A stretch of DNA of 64,000 bases, from positions 1-64,000 of the forward strand of contig JAZSMJ010000034.1 in NCBI GenBank assembly GCA_045535815.1, given 5' to 3'. This DNA is from JAZSMJ01 sp045535815 (GTDB taxonomy: Bacteria > Bacillota > Clostridia > Oscillospirales > CAG-272). How positions within the stretch are numbered: the stretch's first letter is position 1; each line of letters begins with the position of its first letter. The notes beneath the pieces were generated by a model. The model saw only the letters and a program-made list of their open reading frames with translations, did no database searches and was not told where the DNA came from. Of the stretch, positions 50,331 to 59,813 are shown in pieces. A program made the translations under genes and the position numbers.

Positions 50331-51437
50331 ATGATAAAAAAAGGGATATTATATTTTTTGGCGGTGTCTTTTTTGGCTCTTTTTTGCTCTTTTTCCGTGT
50401 CAGCTTATACTGCAGAGCTTGAGGAGCTAAGGTCCAACATACCCTCGGAGATACTGCAAAGCCTGCCCGAATCGGTCTTTGAGGGTGGGGAGGTGGCTGC
50501 AAAAGAGCTTGATGCAGGCTTTTTCTTCGATTTTATTCTATCCTGTGCGGACAAGGTCATAAAGGCGGTTTTCGGAGATTTTGCCGCTTTGATGGGGATA
50601 ATAGTTATTTCGTGTGTGCTGAGGCTTATGTCCGAGAGCCTCGGGAATGAGATGCTATCGTCCGTATGCGACTATCTTTCGCTTTTATGCATAGCTCTTG
50701 CCGTATGGCAGAGCGTATCGTCTGCCTGGCGTGCCTGCGAGGAGCTTATATCGTCGGTTACCGTTTTTACATCTTCTATGCTTCCGGTGATGAGTGCGCT
50801 TTATACGGCAGGCGGCAATATCGCTACGGGAGTCGTCAGATATGCCGGAATGAGCGCACTTCTCGCCTTTCTTGAAAATTTTTGCGCTCTCTGCCTTTAT
50901 CCTGCGCTGAGGATATGCTTTTGCTTTGCAATAGTCAATGCGGTATCGGCATCGCTTGACCTTTCTCCGATAATTTCAACCGTAAAAAATACGGTATCCT
51001 TTCTTTTGGTGTTTACAATGACCGTGCTATCAAGCGTGCTTGCCTTTCAAAGCTCTCTTGCGCAGAGCGCCGATTCGTTTCTGGCAAGGACGGTAAAGTT
51101 TGCGGTCGGCAGCTTTATACCGGTGGTCGGAGGTGCGGTAAGCGATGCCATGAGGACGGTTAGTGGAAGTCTTGAAACCGTGCGGAGCAGCGTCGGTGTG
51201 ATATCGGTCTTCGTGATAATACTTATGCTTTTGCCGCCTCTTTTGAAGCTTATCGTTTGCCGCATCTCGCTTTCCTTTCTTTCGTCAATATCAAAAATGC
51301 TTGGGTGCGCAAAGGACGGAGCATTTTTATCGGACGTTAAGGGGGTGTTTGACATAGCGCTTGCTCTTTCGGCAAGTGCAGGGGTGTTTGGGATATTCTG
51401 CTTCACCTTGCTTATAAAAACTGCCTGTGCAGTATAA
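50331..51437 (+). CDS. spoIIIAE: Stage III sporulation protein AE
   Basis: 368-aa polytopic membrane protein with a signal-like N-terminus and about six to seven helices, including the diagnostic MIKTAVSFLL-like region (ISTVKNTVSFLLVFTMTVLSSVLAFQ) and FVPVVGGAVSDAMRTVSGSLE-type loop (here FIPVVGGAVSD). In studied species it is a permease-like part of the channel. Length is slightly shorter than in Bacillus. Confidence 0.95.
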   Translation: MIKKGILYFLAVSFLALFCSFSVSAYTAELEELRSNIPSEILQSLPESVFEGGEVAAKELDAGFFFDFILSCADKVIKAVFGDFAALMGIIVISCVLRLMSESLGNEMLSSVCDYLSLLCIALAVWQSVSSAWRACEELISSVTVFTSSMLPVMSALYTAGGNIATGVVRYAGMSALLAFLENFCALCLYPALRICFCFAIVNAVSASLDLSPIISTVKNTVSFLLVFTMTVLSSVLAFQSSLAQSADSFLARTVKFAVGSFIPVVGGAVSDAMRTVSGSLETVRSSVGVISVFVIILMLLPPLLKLIVCRISLSFLSSISKMLGCAKDGAFLSDVKGVFDIALALSASAGVFGIFCFTLLIKTACAV

Positions 51438-51457
51438 TTCGGTGTGAGGATGGTCAT

Positions 51458-51946
51458 ATGAGAGCTTATCTTGTAAGTATACTTACGGTTGCGCTCGTAT
51501 CGGGTATACTGAATTCGCTTTCTCCCGATACAAAGCTTGGAAAATACATAAGGATGATATCCTCGCTTGCGGTCGTTATGATAATTCTCTACCCTCTTGC
51601 AAGGGTGAGCGGAAGCCTTCTTTCGTTCGCAGATATGATAAGCGGAAGTGAATACACCGCCTACGCAGGAGACAGCTATGAGGATCTGGTTCTAAGACAG
51701 ACGAGGAGCAATCTTGAAGAATCATTGAAGGATATGCTGTACAGCCGTTTTTCCATAGCAAAGGCTTCAATAAGAGCCGATTTTATACTCGATGCGTCCG
51801 ATATTGAATCGGTTTCGATAGAGCGGATAGATATAGGGATATACCCGAGTGTAAGTGACTGGCTTTCGGCTGATATATCCGAATATATAGGCGGTATTTT
51901 CAACTGTAAGGTGTACGTTTTGGAGTGGGACGGTAATCATGGGTGA
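51458..51946 (+). CDS. spoIIIAF: Stage III sporulation protein AF
   Basis: 162-aa protein with two N-terminal membrane helices (LVSILTVALVSGILNSLSP and IRMISSLAVVMIILYPLARV) and a soluble ring-building-motif-like domain. It overlaps spoIIIAG by eight bases. Confidence 0.9.
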   Translation: MRAYLVSILTVALVSGILNSLSPDTKLGKYIRMISSLAVVMIILYPLARVSGSLLSFADMISGSEYTAYAGDSYEDLVLRQTRSNLEESLKDMLYSRFSIAKASIRADFILDASDIESVSIERIDIGIYPSVSDWLSADISEYIGGIFNCKVYVLEWDGNHG

Positions 51947-52346
51947 GATATTCAATCGTTTGAAAAAAATAAAGGGGCTGCCGTATGCCTTTATCGGCAT
52001 AGTCGCAGGCATTGCTCTGCTGCTTATCGGATACGGTGACGGCGAGATTGATAATGACGTTAGCCTCTCGCTTGATGAATATATAACTGCGCTTGAATAT
52101 GAAATATCTCAGATGCTGAATGCCGCCGAGGGAATTTCCAATGCCCGAGTGATGATAACCGCCGAGGGCGGTGCGGAGCAGCAATACGATACGAGGGGCT
52201 CTTTTATCGGTGAAAGGTCTCCCGTGATAAGAGGTGCGGCGGTAATATGCGACGGCGGCAATTCGCCCGACGTTCAAAAGCGGGTGATCGGACTTATATG
52301 CGCACTTCTGGATATATCGAGCAATAATGTTTTTGTCTGCGGTTAG
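51939..52346 (+). CDS. spoIIIAG: Stage III sporulation protein AG
   Basis: 135-aa ring-forming component: a membrane helix (AFIGIVAGIALLLIGYG), then LDEYITALEYEISQMLNAAEGISNARVMITAEGGAEQQYD, the ring-building-motif region also found in the type III secretion protein EscJ family. It is shorter than Bacillus SpoIIIAG (about 220 aa), lacking much of the acidic insert. Confidence 0.92.
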   Translation: MGEIFNRLKKIKGLPYAFIGIVAGIALLLIGYGDGEIDNDVSLSLDEYITALEYEISQMLNAAEGISNARVMITAEGGAEQQYDTRGSFIGERSPVIRGAAVICDGGNSPDVQKRVIGLICALLDISSNNVFVCG

Positions 52347-52407
52347 TTATATTTTTGGTATATGCGGAATATATTTGTATAAACCAAGTTGAACGGAGGA
52401 TACATAT

Positions 52408-52992
52408 ATGAAATCGGAAAAGATGAGCCGCATTTTTCAAAAATTCAAGCTTAGCAAGACGGTAAAACGAAATATAACGGTAGTTTGTTCTCTTTTGCTT
52501 ATAGGCTGTGCCATCGCACTCAATTGGATATTCTTTACGGGCGAGGAGCCAAATGGCAGTATGGTGCAGGATATTTCCGCAGAAGAGAATAATCCCTCAG
52601 ATTCTGTCGGTGACGTTTCATTCGTTGGCGCTGCCGATGAGGAAAACGGATATTTTTCAACCATTCAGGTAAACCGTCAAAGAGCACGTGACGAGGCTAT
52701 GGAAACGCTTCTTATGGTAGTTGACAGCGACAGCGCACTTCAGGAGGCAAAGGACGAGGCTTACGAGAGCATCAACCGTATTGCCGCCAATATAGAAAAT
52801 GAGGCTAACGTTGAAACTCTCATTATGGCAAAGGGCTTTGAGGAGTGCGTGGCGGTGATCAGCGATAACAGCGCAAGCGTTATAGTGAAAAGCCAGGGGC
52901 TTTTGCCCAATGAGGTAGCGCAGATACAGGAGATAGTCTGCGAGCACTCGGGTCTTAGCGCAAAGGATATAACCATAATAGAAACCAACTGA
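52408..52992 (+). CDS. spoIIIAH: Stage III sporulation protein AH
   Basis: 194-aa protein with a single membrane helix (about 28-47) and an extracellular EscJ/PrgK-like ring domain (about 105-192, EANVETLIMAKGFEECVAVISDNSASVIV), which in studied species pairs with SpoIIQ of the forespore. It closes the operon and is followed by a terminator. Confidence 0.94.
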   Translation: MKSEKMSRIFQKFKLSKTVKRNITVVCSLLLIGCAIALNWIFFTGEEPNGSMVQDISAEENNPSDSVGDVSFVGAADEENGYFSTIQVNRQRARDEAMETLLMVVDSDSALQEAKDEAYESINRIAANIENEANVETLIMAKGFEECVAVISDNSASVIVKSQGLLPNEVAQIQEIVCEHSGLSAKDITIIETN

Positions 52993-53030
52993 AAAAGCAG
53001 GTAAAGGCCTTTGGCTTTTACCTGCTTTTT
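52992..53030 (+). terminator. Terminator of the spoIIIA operon
   Basis: Long stem AAAAAGCAGGTAAA/TTTACCTGCTTTTT. Confidence 0.9.
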
Positions 53031-53092
53031 GTCAGCCCTTGACTTGAGGCTGATAATGTGGTAACATTTTATGGTGAAGGGCGGTGCTTTTT

Positions 53093-54337
53093 ATGCAGAT
53101 AAAAAATGCGGAGATACTGTGCGTTGGCACGGAGATCCTTATCGGAGATATAGTCAATACCAATGCGGCCTATATATCGCAAAGGCTTGCGGCAATGGGT
53201 ATAAATCAGTATTATCAGGCAGTGATAGGAGATAATCCCGAGCGGCTTTATGAATGTATCAGAGCGTCTCTTGAAAGATGCGATCTTCTTATAATGACGG
53301 GCGGTCTTGGGCCTACCTATGACGATCTTACAAAAGAAACGGCGGCAAAGGTCATGGGGCGTGAGCTTGTTCTTCATCAGCCGTCGCTTGACAGGATAAA
53401 GTCATTCTTTGAGAAAAGAAAGCGTAAAATGAGCGCTACGAACGAAAAACAGGCATATATGCCAAGCGGTGCCGTCATTTTCGATAATCATCACGGCACT
53501 GCGCCCGGATGCGCTATCGAGGATAATGAGAGCGGAAAGATAATAATAATGCTTCCCGGTCCGCCAAGAGAGATGAAGCCGATGTTTTCAGAGTCGGTCG
53601 AGCCCTATCTTTCGCAGTTTTCCGAATACGTAATGGTCAGCACCAATATGAATATATTCGGTATGGGTGAATCTACGGTTGAGAGCGTTGTCAGCGACAT
53701 TATGAAAAATTCCCAAAATCCAACGGTTGCGCCCTACTGTGCAGAGGGAGAGGTAAGGCTTCGCATAACTGCAAGATGCAAGACCGAAGAGGAGGGCAGA
53801 GAGCTTTGCGCCCAAATGCAGAAGAGGATAATGGATACCGAGGTGGGCGCATTTGTATACGGAGTGGATACTTCGCTTGAAAAAACGGCGGTTGAGCTGC
53901 TTTATAAGAGCGGAAAAGCTCTTGCAAGCGCCGAATCCTGCACCGCAGGGCTGGTGTCAAAGCGTATAACCGAGGTGCCGGGTGCATCAAAGGTGTTCCT
54001 TGGCGGTGTGGTGTCTTACGTAAATAGCGTTAAAACGGCGGTGCTGGGCGTTTCAGAGGATACAATCTGCCGTTATACCGAGGTATCGGAGCAGGCGGCT
54101 ATTGAGATGGCAAGGGGCGCACGTGAGCTTATCGGTGCGGATATAGCAGTCAGCGTTACCGGATATGCAGGCCCTGCTATGCCGGGCTCAGACGAGCCGG
54201 TAGGACTTATTTATATAGGCGTAAGCTACGGAGATAAAAGCTATGCTATTGAAAACAACTTCAGCGGTGACCGTGAGCATATACGCACGCTTGCATCAAA
54301 CGCCGCACTGCACGCTGTAATATCCGAATTAAAATAA
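53093..54337 (+). CDS. cinA: CinA-family protein (competence/damage-inducible; nicotinamide-nucleotide amidase type)
   Basis: 414-aa two-domain protein. The N-terminal half (about 1-170) is the MoaB/MogA-like COG1058 domain (AEILCVGTEILIGDIVNTNAAYIS, then IMTGGLGPTYDDLTKE). The C-terminal half (about 255-414) is the CinA amidase domain (ASAESCTAGLVSKRITEVPGAS with the catalytic Ser-Cys region, then SVTGYAGP). In studied bacteria it recycles pyridine nucleotides. The ATG at 53093 fits the GAAGGGCGG site better than the GTG nine bases upstream. Monocistronic, between two terminators or promoters. Confidence 0.95.
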   Translation: MQIKNAEILCVGTEILIGDIVNTNAAYISQRLAAMGINQYYQAVIGDNPERLYECIRASLERCDLLIMTGGLGPTYDDLTKETAAKVMGRELVLHQPSLDRIKSFFEKRKRKMSATNEKQAYMPSGAVIFDNHHGTAPGCAIEDNESGKIIIMLPGPPREMKPMFSESVEPYLSQFSEYVMVSTNMNIFGMGESTVESVVSDIMKNSQNPTVAPYCAEGEVRLRITARCKTEEEGRELCAQMQKRIMDTEVGAFVYGVDTSLEKTAVELLYKSGKALASAESCTAGLVSKRITEVPGASKVFLGGVVSYVNSVKTAVLGVSEDTICRYTEVSEQAAIEMARGARELIGADIAVSVTGYAGPAMPGSDEPVGLIYIGVSYGDKSYAIENNFSGDREHIRTLASNAALHAVISELK

Positions 54338-54372
54338 GGTGAGTAACCTTCTTTTTTATTTGATAAACATGC

Positions 54373-54429
54373 ATAAACTTGTTGACAAATCAACAAGTTT
54401 ATGCTATACTTGTTGAAGTATCAACAAGT
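54373..54429 (+). promoter_or_regulatory. Promoter with two perfect palindromic operators
   Basis: TTGACA (54382-54387) and TATACT (54405-54410), spacer 17 bp. Operator 1 is ATAAACTTGTTGA-CAAA-TCAACAAGTTTAT (54373-54402, arms of 13, perfect) and covers the -35 box. Operator 2 is ACTTGTTGA-AGTA-TCAACAAGT (54408-54429, arms of 9, perfect) and covers the -10 box and transcript start. Centres are 31 bp apart, three helical turns. They share the core ACTTGTTGA-N4-TCAACAAGT, suited to a dimeric MarR- or TetR-type repressor. Confidence 0.9.
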
Positions 54430-54452
54430 TGCTTTGTAAAAGGAGAAATTCA

Positions 54453-55289
54453 ATGAGAAAAATAAGAGTGGTTTCCGACTCATCATCTGATATTATGGCG
54501 CTTGAATATGCCGATTTTGCCTTTTCACCCATGAAGATAATTACAACCGATAGGGAATTCGTTGACGATGCCGAGCTTGACGTTGACGCTATGGTAGACT
54601 TCTTCGATCATTACAAGGATAAATCGAAAACGTCCTGTCCCAATCCGTCCGATTGGCTTACTGCCTTCGGAGATGCGGACGATATTATCTGCGTGACTAT
54701 TACAAGCGCTCTTTCGGGAAGCTATAATTCTGCCTGCGCTGCTAAGAAAATTTACGAATCCGAAAACGAGGGCAGGCGAGTTTTCGTTCTTGATACTCTA
54801 TCCGCAGGCCCCGAAATAACCCTCGTTATAAGGAAGATAGAAGAATATATAAAAAGCGGAATGGAATTTGATGCCATCTGCGAGAGCATTAAGGAATATC
54901 TCAAAAATACCGCTCTCGTATTTATGCTCAAGTCACTTAGGAATTTTGCCGCAAACGGCAGAGTGTCGCCGCTGGTAGCCAAGATAGTCGGCATTGCGGG
55001 CATCTGCATAGTCGGAAGGGCGAGTGACGAGGGAACTCTTGAGCCCACCCACAAATGCCGTGGCGAAGCTCGCTCACTTGAAACTCTGATGAGCGATCTT
55101 GAAAAACACGGTCTTAGGTGCGGCAGGGTGAGCATAGGTCACTGCCGAAACGAAAGGGCTGCGCAGGAGCTTAAGGAGAAGATAAAGGCGAAATTCGAGG
55201 CTGTACAGGTTGAGATACACAAGCTGAGGGGGCTTTGCAGCTTCTACGCTGAAAACGGCGGTCTTCTGGTAGGCTTTGAAAGGATGTAA
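54453..55289 (+). CDS. DegV-family fatty-acid-binding protein
   Basis: 278-aa DegV-type protein; in studied Gram-positives (FakB) these present fatty acids to the kinase FakA for phospholipid synthesis. The family hallmarks are RVVSDSSSDI at the start, SCPNPSDWLTAF (the DegV threonine/serine loop) and CVTITSALSGSYNSACAAK. The start at 54453 has an AAGGAG site; the frame upstream runs into the operator. Tight control by the twin operators is expected. No FakA kinase gene is near. The terminator after it is shared with the convergent deacetylase gene. Confidence 0.93.
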   Translation: MRKIRVVSDSSSDIMALEYADFAFSPMKIITTDREFVDDAELDVDAMVDFFDHYKDKSKTSCPNPSDWLTAFGDADDIICVTITSALSGSYNSACAAKKIYESENEGRRVFVLDTLSAGPEITLVIRKIEEYIKSGMEFDAICESIKEYLKNTALVFMLKSLRNFAANGRVSPLVAKIVGIAGICIVGRASDEGTLEPTHKCRGEARSLETLMSDLEKHGLRCGRVSIGHCRNERAAQELKEKIKAKFEAVQVEIHKLRGLCSFYAENGGLLVGFERM

Positions 55290-55292
55290 TAA

Positions 55293-55321
55293 AAAAGGCA
55301 ATGCCGTGGGCATTGCCTTTT
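55293..55321. terminator. Bidirectional terminator
   Basis: Stem AAAAGGCAATGCC/GGCATTGCCTTTT between convergent genes; it overlaps the stop codon of the minus-strand deacetylase. Confidence 0.88.
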
Positions 55322-56228
55322 ACTGTTTGTTTGGATAAAATTCTTCAAAGAAACGATCGACTTCCTCGCAGACGTCGCTGTCGTATCTTATATTCATTCG
55401 CTTGGTAAGGCGGTATTCGTCCTTCAGCCATGCGAGATCCTTTGAGTGAATGAACTGCACGAACTGAGCCTTTACTCCTGCTTCATACAAGGCCTCGACG
55501 AGATAGCGGTCGTAGCTGCTGTTGGGATAGGAAAAGAGGCGGAGGGCATTTTCATCCAGACGTATCTGTATCGATTCGTAAGAGCGGCTCTCCTCCAAAA
55601 GGAACGAATCGTGGTCGGTATCGCTCGCTTTTGTGTGGTTTATGGTGTGGGAATAGATGTCTACCCATCCTGACTGCACCATCTCATCTGCCTGATAATA
55701 GCTGAAATGATTGGGAAGTCCGCTAAGACCGGTGCACATAAATATGTCGGCGGTTATACCGTATTCACTAAGCAGGGGATATACTATCTCATAGTTTGAA
55801 AGATATCCGTCGTCAAAGGTGAGGATGAAGTAATCTCTGTCGGGTCTGTAGTCGCCGTTATACCACTGCTCAAGGCTGAGTGGCACCAGCCCCTTTTCGA
55901 GAAGCGACTCCATATCGTATTTGAATTTTTCGGTGGTGGTAACGCTGTCGGGATCGTCCATCGGGCCCATTTCGTCTACGACGTGATGGTATAGAAAAAT
56001 GATAACCCTTCCGCTTCCCTTTGCAGGTGTGTAATCGTCCTTTATATAATGAGGCGGATCAAGCTTGAAGGTGCTCATGCATGAGGCATAGCGTGAAAGC
56101 GTTGTCCTCGAGTGCGACGGATACGGCATGGAATATACCGCACCTTCGGCGTTTGCCGGTATGCACGCAAGGATAAGCATGATCGCCGTTAGCATACAAA
56201 CAAACGGTAATATGCGTTTTAAAATCAT
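55320..56228 (-). CDS. Secreted polysaccharide deacetylase (NodB domain)
   Basis: 302-aa exported protein with a signal peptide (ILPFVCMLTAIMLILACIPANA). The NodB homology domain shows IIFLYHHVVDE, the FILTFDDGY motif with the metal-binding Asp pair, and SHTINHT with the H-x3-H metal ligands. Such enzymes remove acetyl groups from peptidoglycan, chitin-like polymers or xylan. The form resembles the PdaB/YheN group. It stands alone; the target is unknown. Confidence 0.92.
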   Translation of the reverse strand: MILKRILPFVCMLTAIMLILACIPANAEGAVYSMPYPSHSRTTLSRYASCMSTFKLDPPHYIKDDYTPAKGSGRVIIFLYHHVVDEMGPMDDPDSVTTTEKFKYDMESLLEKGLVPLSLEQWYNGDYRPDRDYFILTFDDGYLSNYEIVYPLLSEYGITADIFMCTGLSGLPNHFSYYQADEMVQSGWVDIYSHTINHTKASDTDHDSFLLEESRSYESIQIRLDENALRLFSYPNSSYDRYLVEALYEAGVKAQFVQFIHSKDLAWLKDEYRLTKRMNIRYDSDVCEEVDRFFEEFYPNKQ

Positions 56229-56364
56229 CGGGTCTGTATCCTTTCAGAAAATAAACACTATTATTATAATATAAAAAATCGAAAAACACAATACTTTTAT
56301 TTGAATAAGCCTTCGGCAGTATTTTACAGATATGTGAAAAAGATAAAAAATGTACAAAAAATGA

Positions 56365-56393
56365 TTGACAAAATTCAAAAAAAGGAGTAAAAT
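56365..56393 (+). promoter_or_regulatory. Promoter of the split transketolase operon
   Basis: TTGACA and TAAAAT, 17-bp spacer, 40 bases before the start codon. Confidence 0.75.
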
Positions 56394-56432
56394 AAACTTT
56401 GAATGTATTTATGTTATGTAGGAGGTAAGATC

Positions 56433-57263
56433 ATGACTGAACAGAGAATAAAAGAGCTGACTAATATAGCTAATAATATAAGGCTCAACGCACTTAAGGC
56501 AGTATACAGCGCATCCTCCGGACATCCGGGCGGATCGCTTTCTATAGCAGACGTACTTGCATATCTTTATTTTGAGGAAATGAATATCGATCCCAAGAAT
56601 CCCAAGTGGGAGGACAGAGACAGATTCGTTCTCTCAAAGGGTCACACCACCCCCGGTCTTTACGGCGCACTCGCTGAAAGAGGCTTCTTCCCTAAGGAGG
56701 ATCTTGTAACCTTCCGTCAGGCAGACAGCTATCTTCAGGGTCACCCGGATATGAAGGGTACTCCCGGTGTTGATATGACTACGGGTTCTCTCGGCCTCGG
56801 TATATCCGCTGCCTGCGGTATGGCTCTTGAGAGCAAGATATCGGGCAAGTCGTGGAGAGTTTACGCCGCAGTAGGTGACGGTGAGGTTGAAGAGGGTCAG
56901 GTTTGGGAGGCAGCTATGTTTGCCGCTCATTACGGACTTGATAAGCTCTGCATCTTCGTTGACTTCAACGGTCTTCAGATAGACGGTAAGGTAACGGACG
57001 TTATCGACCCCACACCCATTGACGAGAAGTTCAGAGCGTTCAACTGGAACGTTATCTGCATAAACGGTCACGATTTTAACGAGATCGAGGCAGCAGTAAA
57101 CGCTGCCAAGGCTTGCAAGGGTAAGCCCACGGCAGTTATATGCAAGACCGTAAAGGGACGTGGCGTTTCCTTTATGGAAAACAACGCTTCATGGCACGGT
57201 GCGGCTCCCAAGCAGGAGCAGTACGAGCAGGCAGTAGCCGAGATCACGGCTGCTATGCAGTAA
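56433..57263 (+). CDS. Transketolase, N-terminal subunit
   Basis: 276-aa subunit carrying the thiamine-diphosphate site: GHPGGSLSIADVLAYLYF, LSKGHTTPGLYGAL, TGSLGLGISAACGMAL and the TPP motif GDGEVEEGQVWEAAMFAAHYGLDKLCIFVDFN (about 148-180). It moves two-carbon units between sugar phosphates in the pentose phosphate pathway, with the next gene's product as partner. The start is at 56433, seven bases after AGGAGG. Fifteen bases separate it from the partner gene. Confidence 0.96.
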   Translation: MTEQRIKELTNIANNIRLNALKAVYSASSGHPGGSLSIADVLAYLYFEEMNIDPKNPKWEDRDRFVLSKGHTTPGLYGALAERGFFPKEDLVTFRQADSYLQGHPDMKGTPGVDMTTGSLGLGISAACGMALESKISGKSWRVYAAVGDGEVEEGQVWEAAMFAAHYGLDKLCIFVDFNGLQIDGKVTDVIDPTPIDEKFRAFNWNVICINGHDFNEIEAAVNAAKACKGKPTAVICKTVKGRGVSFMENNASWHGAAPKQEQYEQAVAEITAAMQ

Positions 57264-57278
57264 TAGGAGGGACGCAAA

Positions 57279-58220
57279 ATGGCAGATAAGATAGCAACAA
57301 GAGAAGCATACGGTGCGGCTCTCGCAGAGCTGGGCGAAAAATATGATATAGTCGTTTTCACGGCTGACCTTGCAGACGCTACCAAGGTTTCAAAGTTCCA
57401 GGCAAAATTCCCCGAAAGATTTTTCAACTGCGGTATCGCAGAGGGTAATATGGTATCGGTAGCGGCAGGTGTTGCAACTACGGGAAGAATTCCGTTCGTC
57501 AGCTCCTTCGCAATGTTTACTGCAGGAAGAGCCTTTGAGCAGATAAGAAATTCCATAGGATATCCTCATCTTAACGTTAAGATAGGTGCAACTCACGGCG
57601 GAATCACCGTCGGTGAGGACGGTGCTACCCACCAGTGCAACGAGGATATGGGCGTTATGCGTACCATTCCCGGAATGGTAGTTATGTCTCCTGCAGATGC
57701 GGTTGAAACAAGAGCCTGCGTTGAGGCGGCTATTAAATGGGACGGTCCCGTTTATATGCGATTCGGACGTGCGGCAGTGCCCACACTTTTTGATAAGGAT
57801 AACTACAAGTTCGAGATAGGCAAGGGTATCGTTATGGCAGACGGTAAAGACGTTGCCATCTTCGCTAACGGATATATGGTAGACCAGGCGCTCAGCGCAA
57901 GAGAGCTTCTCAAGGCTGAAGGCATTGATGCGGCGGTTATCAATATTCATACGGTAAAGCCGCTTGACGATGAACTCGTTCGCAGCTACGCCGCAAAGAC
58001 CGGCGCAGTAGTTACTGCAGAGGAGCACAGCATTATCGGCGGTCTCGGAAGCGCAGTATGCGAGTCTCTCGCTGAAAGCTGTCCCGTTCCCGTTATGCGT
58101 GTAGGTGTTGAGGATAAGTACGGACGCAGCGGAAAGGTTCCTGCTCTCGTCGAGCTCTACGGCCTCACTCCCGCTAATATCGCCGCTAAAGCAAAAGCAG
58201 CGATCGCACTTAAGAAGTGA
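57279..58220 (+). CDS. Transketolase, C-terminal subunit
   Basis: 313-aa partner subunit with the pyrimidine-binding domain (VVFTADLADATKVSKF, FNCGIAEGNMVSVAAG with the catalytic Glu, and FAMFTAGRAFEQIRN) and the C-terminal transketolase domain (VVTAEEHSIIGGLGSAV). Split two-gene transketolases of this kind are common in Clostridia and archaea. A GGAGGG site precedes the ATG. Confidence 0.96.
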   Translation: MADKIATREAYGAALAELGEKYDIVVFTADLADATKVSKFQAKFPERFFNCGIAEGNMVSVAAGVATTGRIPFVSSFAMFTAGRAFEQIRNSIGYPHLNVKIGATHGGITVGEDGATHQCNEDMGVMRTIPGMVVMSPADAVETRACVEAAIKWDGPVYMRFGRAAVPTLFDKDNYKFEIGKGIVMADGKDVAIFANGYMVDQALSARELLKAEGIDAAVINIHTVKPLDDELVRSYAAKTGAVVTAEEHSIIGGLGSAVCESLAESCPVPVMRVGVEDKYGRSGKVPALVELYGLTPANIAAKAKAAIALKK

Positions 58221-58294
58221 TTCAGACTCTGTTTTATAAAAATACGAGGGAAGAATAGAATCATAGCCGCCATTCAGGCGGCTATAATTTATTT

Positions 58295-58361
58295 CCCGCT
58301 TTTTTGAAAAAAAGCGGGGCAAAAAACTTCATAATACAAGCTGCTGTGCGAACAAAACGGT
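58295..58361. repeat. Palindrome plus left copy of a direct repeat bounding the NERD cassette
   Basis: Hairpin CCCGCTTTTTT/AAAAAAAGCGGG (58295-58318) runs into a 44-base repeat (58318-58361, GGCAAAAAACTTCATAATAC and onward to AACAAAACGGT) that recurs at 60051-60093 with three differences (one indel, two substitutions). Confidence 0.85.
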
Positions 58362-58505
58362 TTTTTATTAAAGTTTTGGTAAAGCAAGAATTTTTAAATA
58401 TATTAATACTAATTACTCCGATATCTTAATACACATTAAACGCATTGACATATACAAAAAATATGATATAATCAAAATGTAGTAAATTTTGTGGAGATTT
58501 TGTAA

Positions 58506-59780
58506 ATGGTTGATATTAATAAAACATATTATGAATTAACCAATGTTGATATCGAAAAACAGCGTGAATTATGGGATGAAAGAGGCAAAGGCTACTACGG
58601 GGAGTTTTTGGTTTTTAAAGAGCTTTACATGAATATACCCGGAACATGCAAAATGCTTATGAATCTTCAAATTCCAACGATAAATGGAAAAACAACCGAG
58701 ATAGACTTTTTAATGATTCATGAAACCGGAATATATGTTTTTGAGATAAAACATTACAAAGGGACTATTTACGGAAAGATTGAGGATAAAATATGGACTC
58801 AGTATTTCCGAACATCAAGAAATAATACGTTTGTAAATCCGGTTGAACAAAACAGATATCATATCGACGCAATTTCAAAGCTTTACCCAGCCGTACCAAT
58901 ATATTCATATGTAGTTTTTACTAACCCTGTATGTGAATTAAAAATCCAAAATACCACATCTGAAATTACTGTATGCAACCTACGAGATCTTTTGTTTTTT
59001 GTGAATTATAAAATTAACAGTTTACCTGTATTTTTTGATATGCAGTTGATTGACTGCATTTTTGATGATTTTAAAAAACATTCTCCAATTGTTGAAAAGC
59101 CGATAAAAATTGACGGAGAAATAGTTCCGTTTTATATGTATGTAGATGAAATAAGGAAGAACTACCAACAAAAAATAGAAGATGATGAGCTTAAATCGAA
59201 AATAAATATCAAAAGAACAAAAAAGAAGGTTTTTCTTTCAGCTATTATTTATACTGCAACTATGCTTTGTGGGTGTTTGATTTTTGGTTTGGTATGTCAT
59301 ATATCAGTATTGAACAATCAAAAAATGGCATTAGATGCTCAGCAAGAGCTACAAACATTCGCTCGTAAATTTCAACGTGTTGATGAAATATCGGTTGATG
59401 ATATAGTTATAACATCTGACTTAATAACTGTTTCCAATGTGCTTTTAGAAAAATCTATTGATTTAGAAGGAGTTATTAATTTTTCTTTTAGATTAAACTG
59501 GAATGGAGCCCAGTATGGTGTTGAAATTCCTAAAGGAGCAAAAATAATAGTTGTTTTATCAGATGGAGCCGTACAAGAATATGATATTGTTATTAATTCA
59601 AGTGTTAGGTTAAATCGTTTTAATAAATATACTCAATCTAATTTATATGAATTACAGATTATGGATATAGAGGATATTTCATATATAAAAGTAAATGGAT
59701 TGAAGTTGTATAAAATTTCCAGACCTAATGTATATGTAAAAGAGAATATGGAAATAGAGTTATACGATTCAAATAAATAA
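58506..59780 (+). CDS. NERD-domain (nuclease-related) membrane protein
   Basis: 424-aa protein. The N-terminal NERD domain (about 25-140) carries a complete PD-(D/E)xK-type core: E33 (GYYGEFLV), D67 (TEIDFLM) and E80-I-K82 (YVFEIKHYKG). A membrane helix near 240-265 (SAIIYTATMLCGCLIFGLVCHI) separates it from a C-terminal beta-rich domain of unknown type. NERD proteins are suspected DNA-processing enzymes; some occur in phage-defence settings. The DNA is distinctly AT-rich and lies between two direct repeats, which points to acquisition as a cassette with the HTH gene that follows after 33 bases. Confidence 0.85.
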   Translation: MVDINKTYYELTNVDIEKQRELWDERGKGYYGEFLVFKELYMNIPGTCKMLMNLQIPTINGKTTEIDFLMIHETGIYVFEIKHYKGTIYGKIEDKIWTQYFRTSRNNTFVNPVEQNRYHIDAISKLYPAVPIYSYVVFTNPVCELKIQNTTSEITVCNLRDLLFFVNYKINSLPVFFDMQLIDCIFDDFKKHSPIVEKPIKIDGEIVPFYMYVDEIRKNYQQKIEDDELKSKINIKRTKKKVFLSAIIYTATMLCGCLIFGLVCHISVLNNQKMALDAQQELQTFARKFQRVDEISVDDIVITSDLITVSNVLLEKSIDLEGVINFSFRLNWNGAQYGVEIPKGAKIIVVLSDGAVQEYDIVINSSVRLNRFNKYTQSNLYELQIMDIEDISYIKVNGLKLYKISRPNVYVKENMEIELYDSNK

Positions 59781-59813
59781 TTTAATAAAAGAATTTTTGA
59801 AAATGGTTTATAT

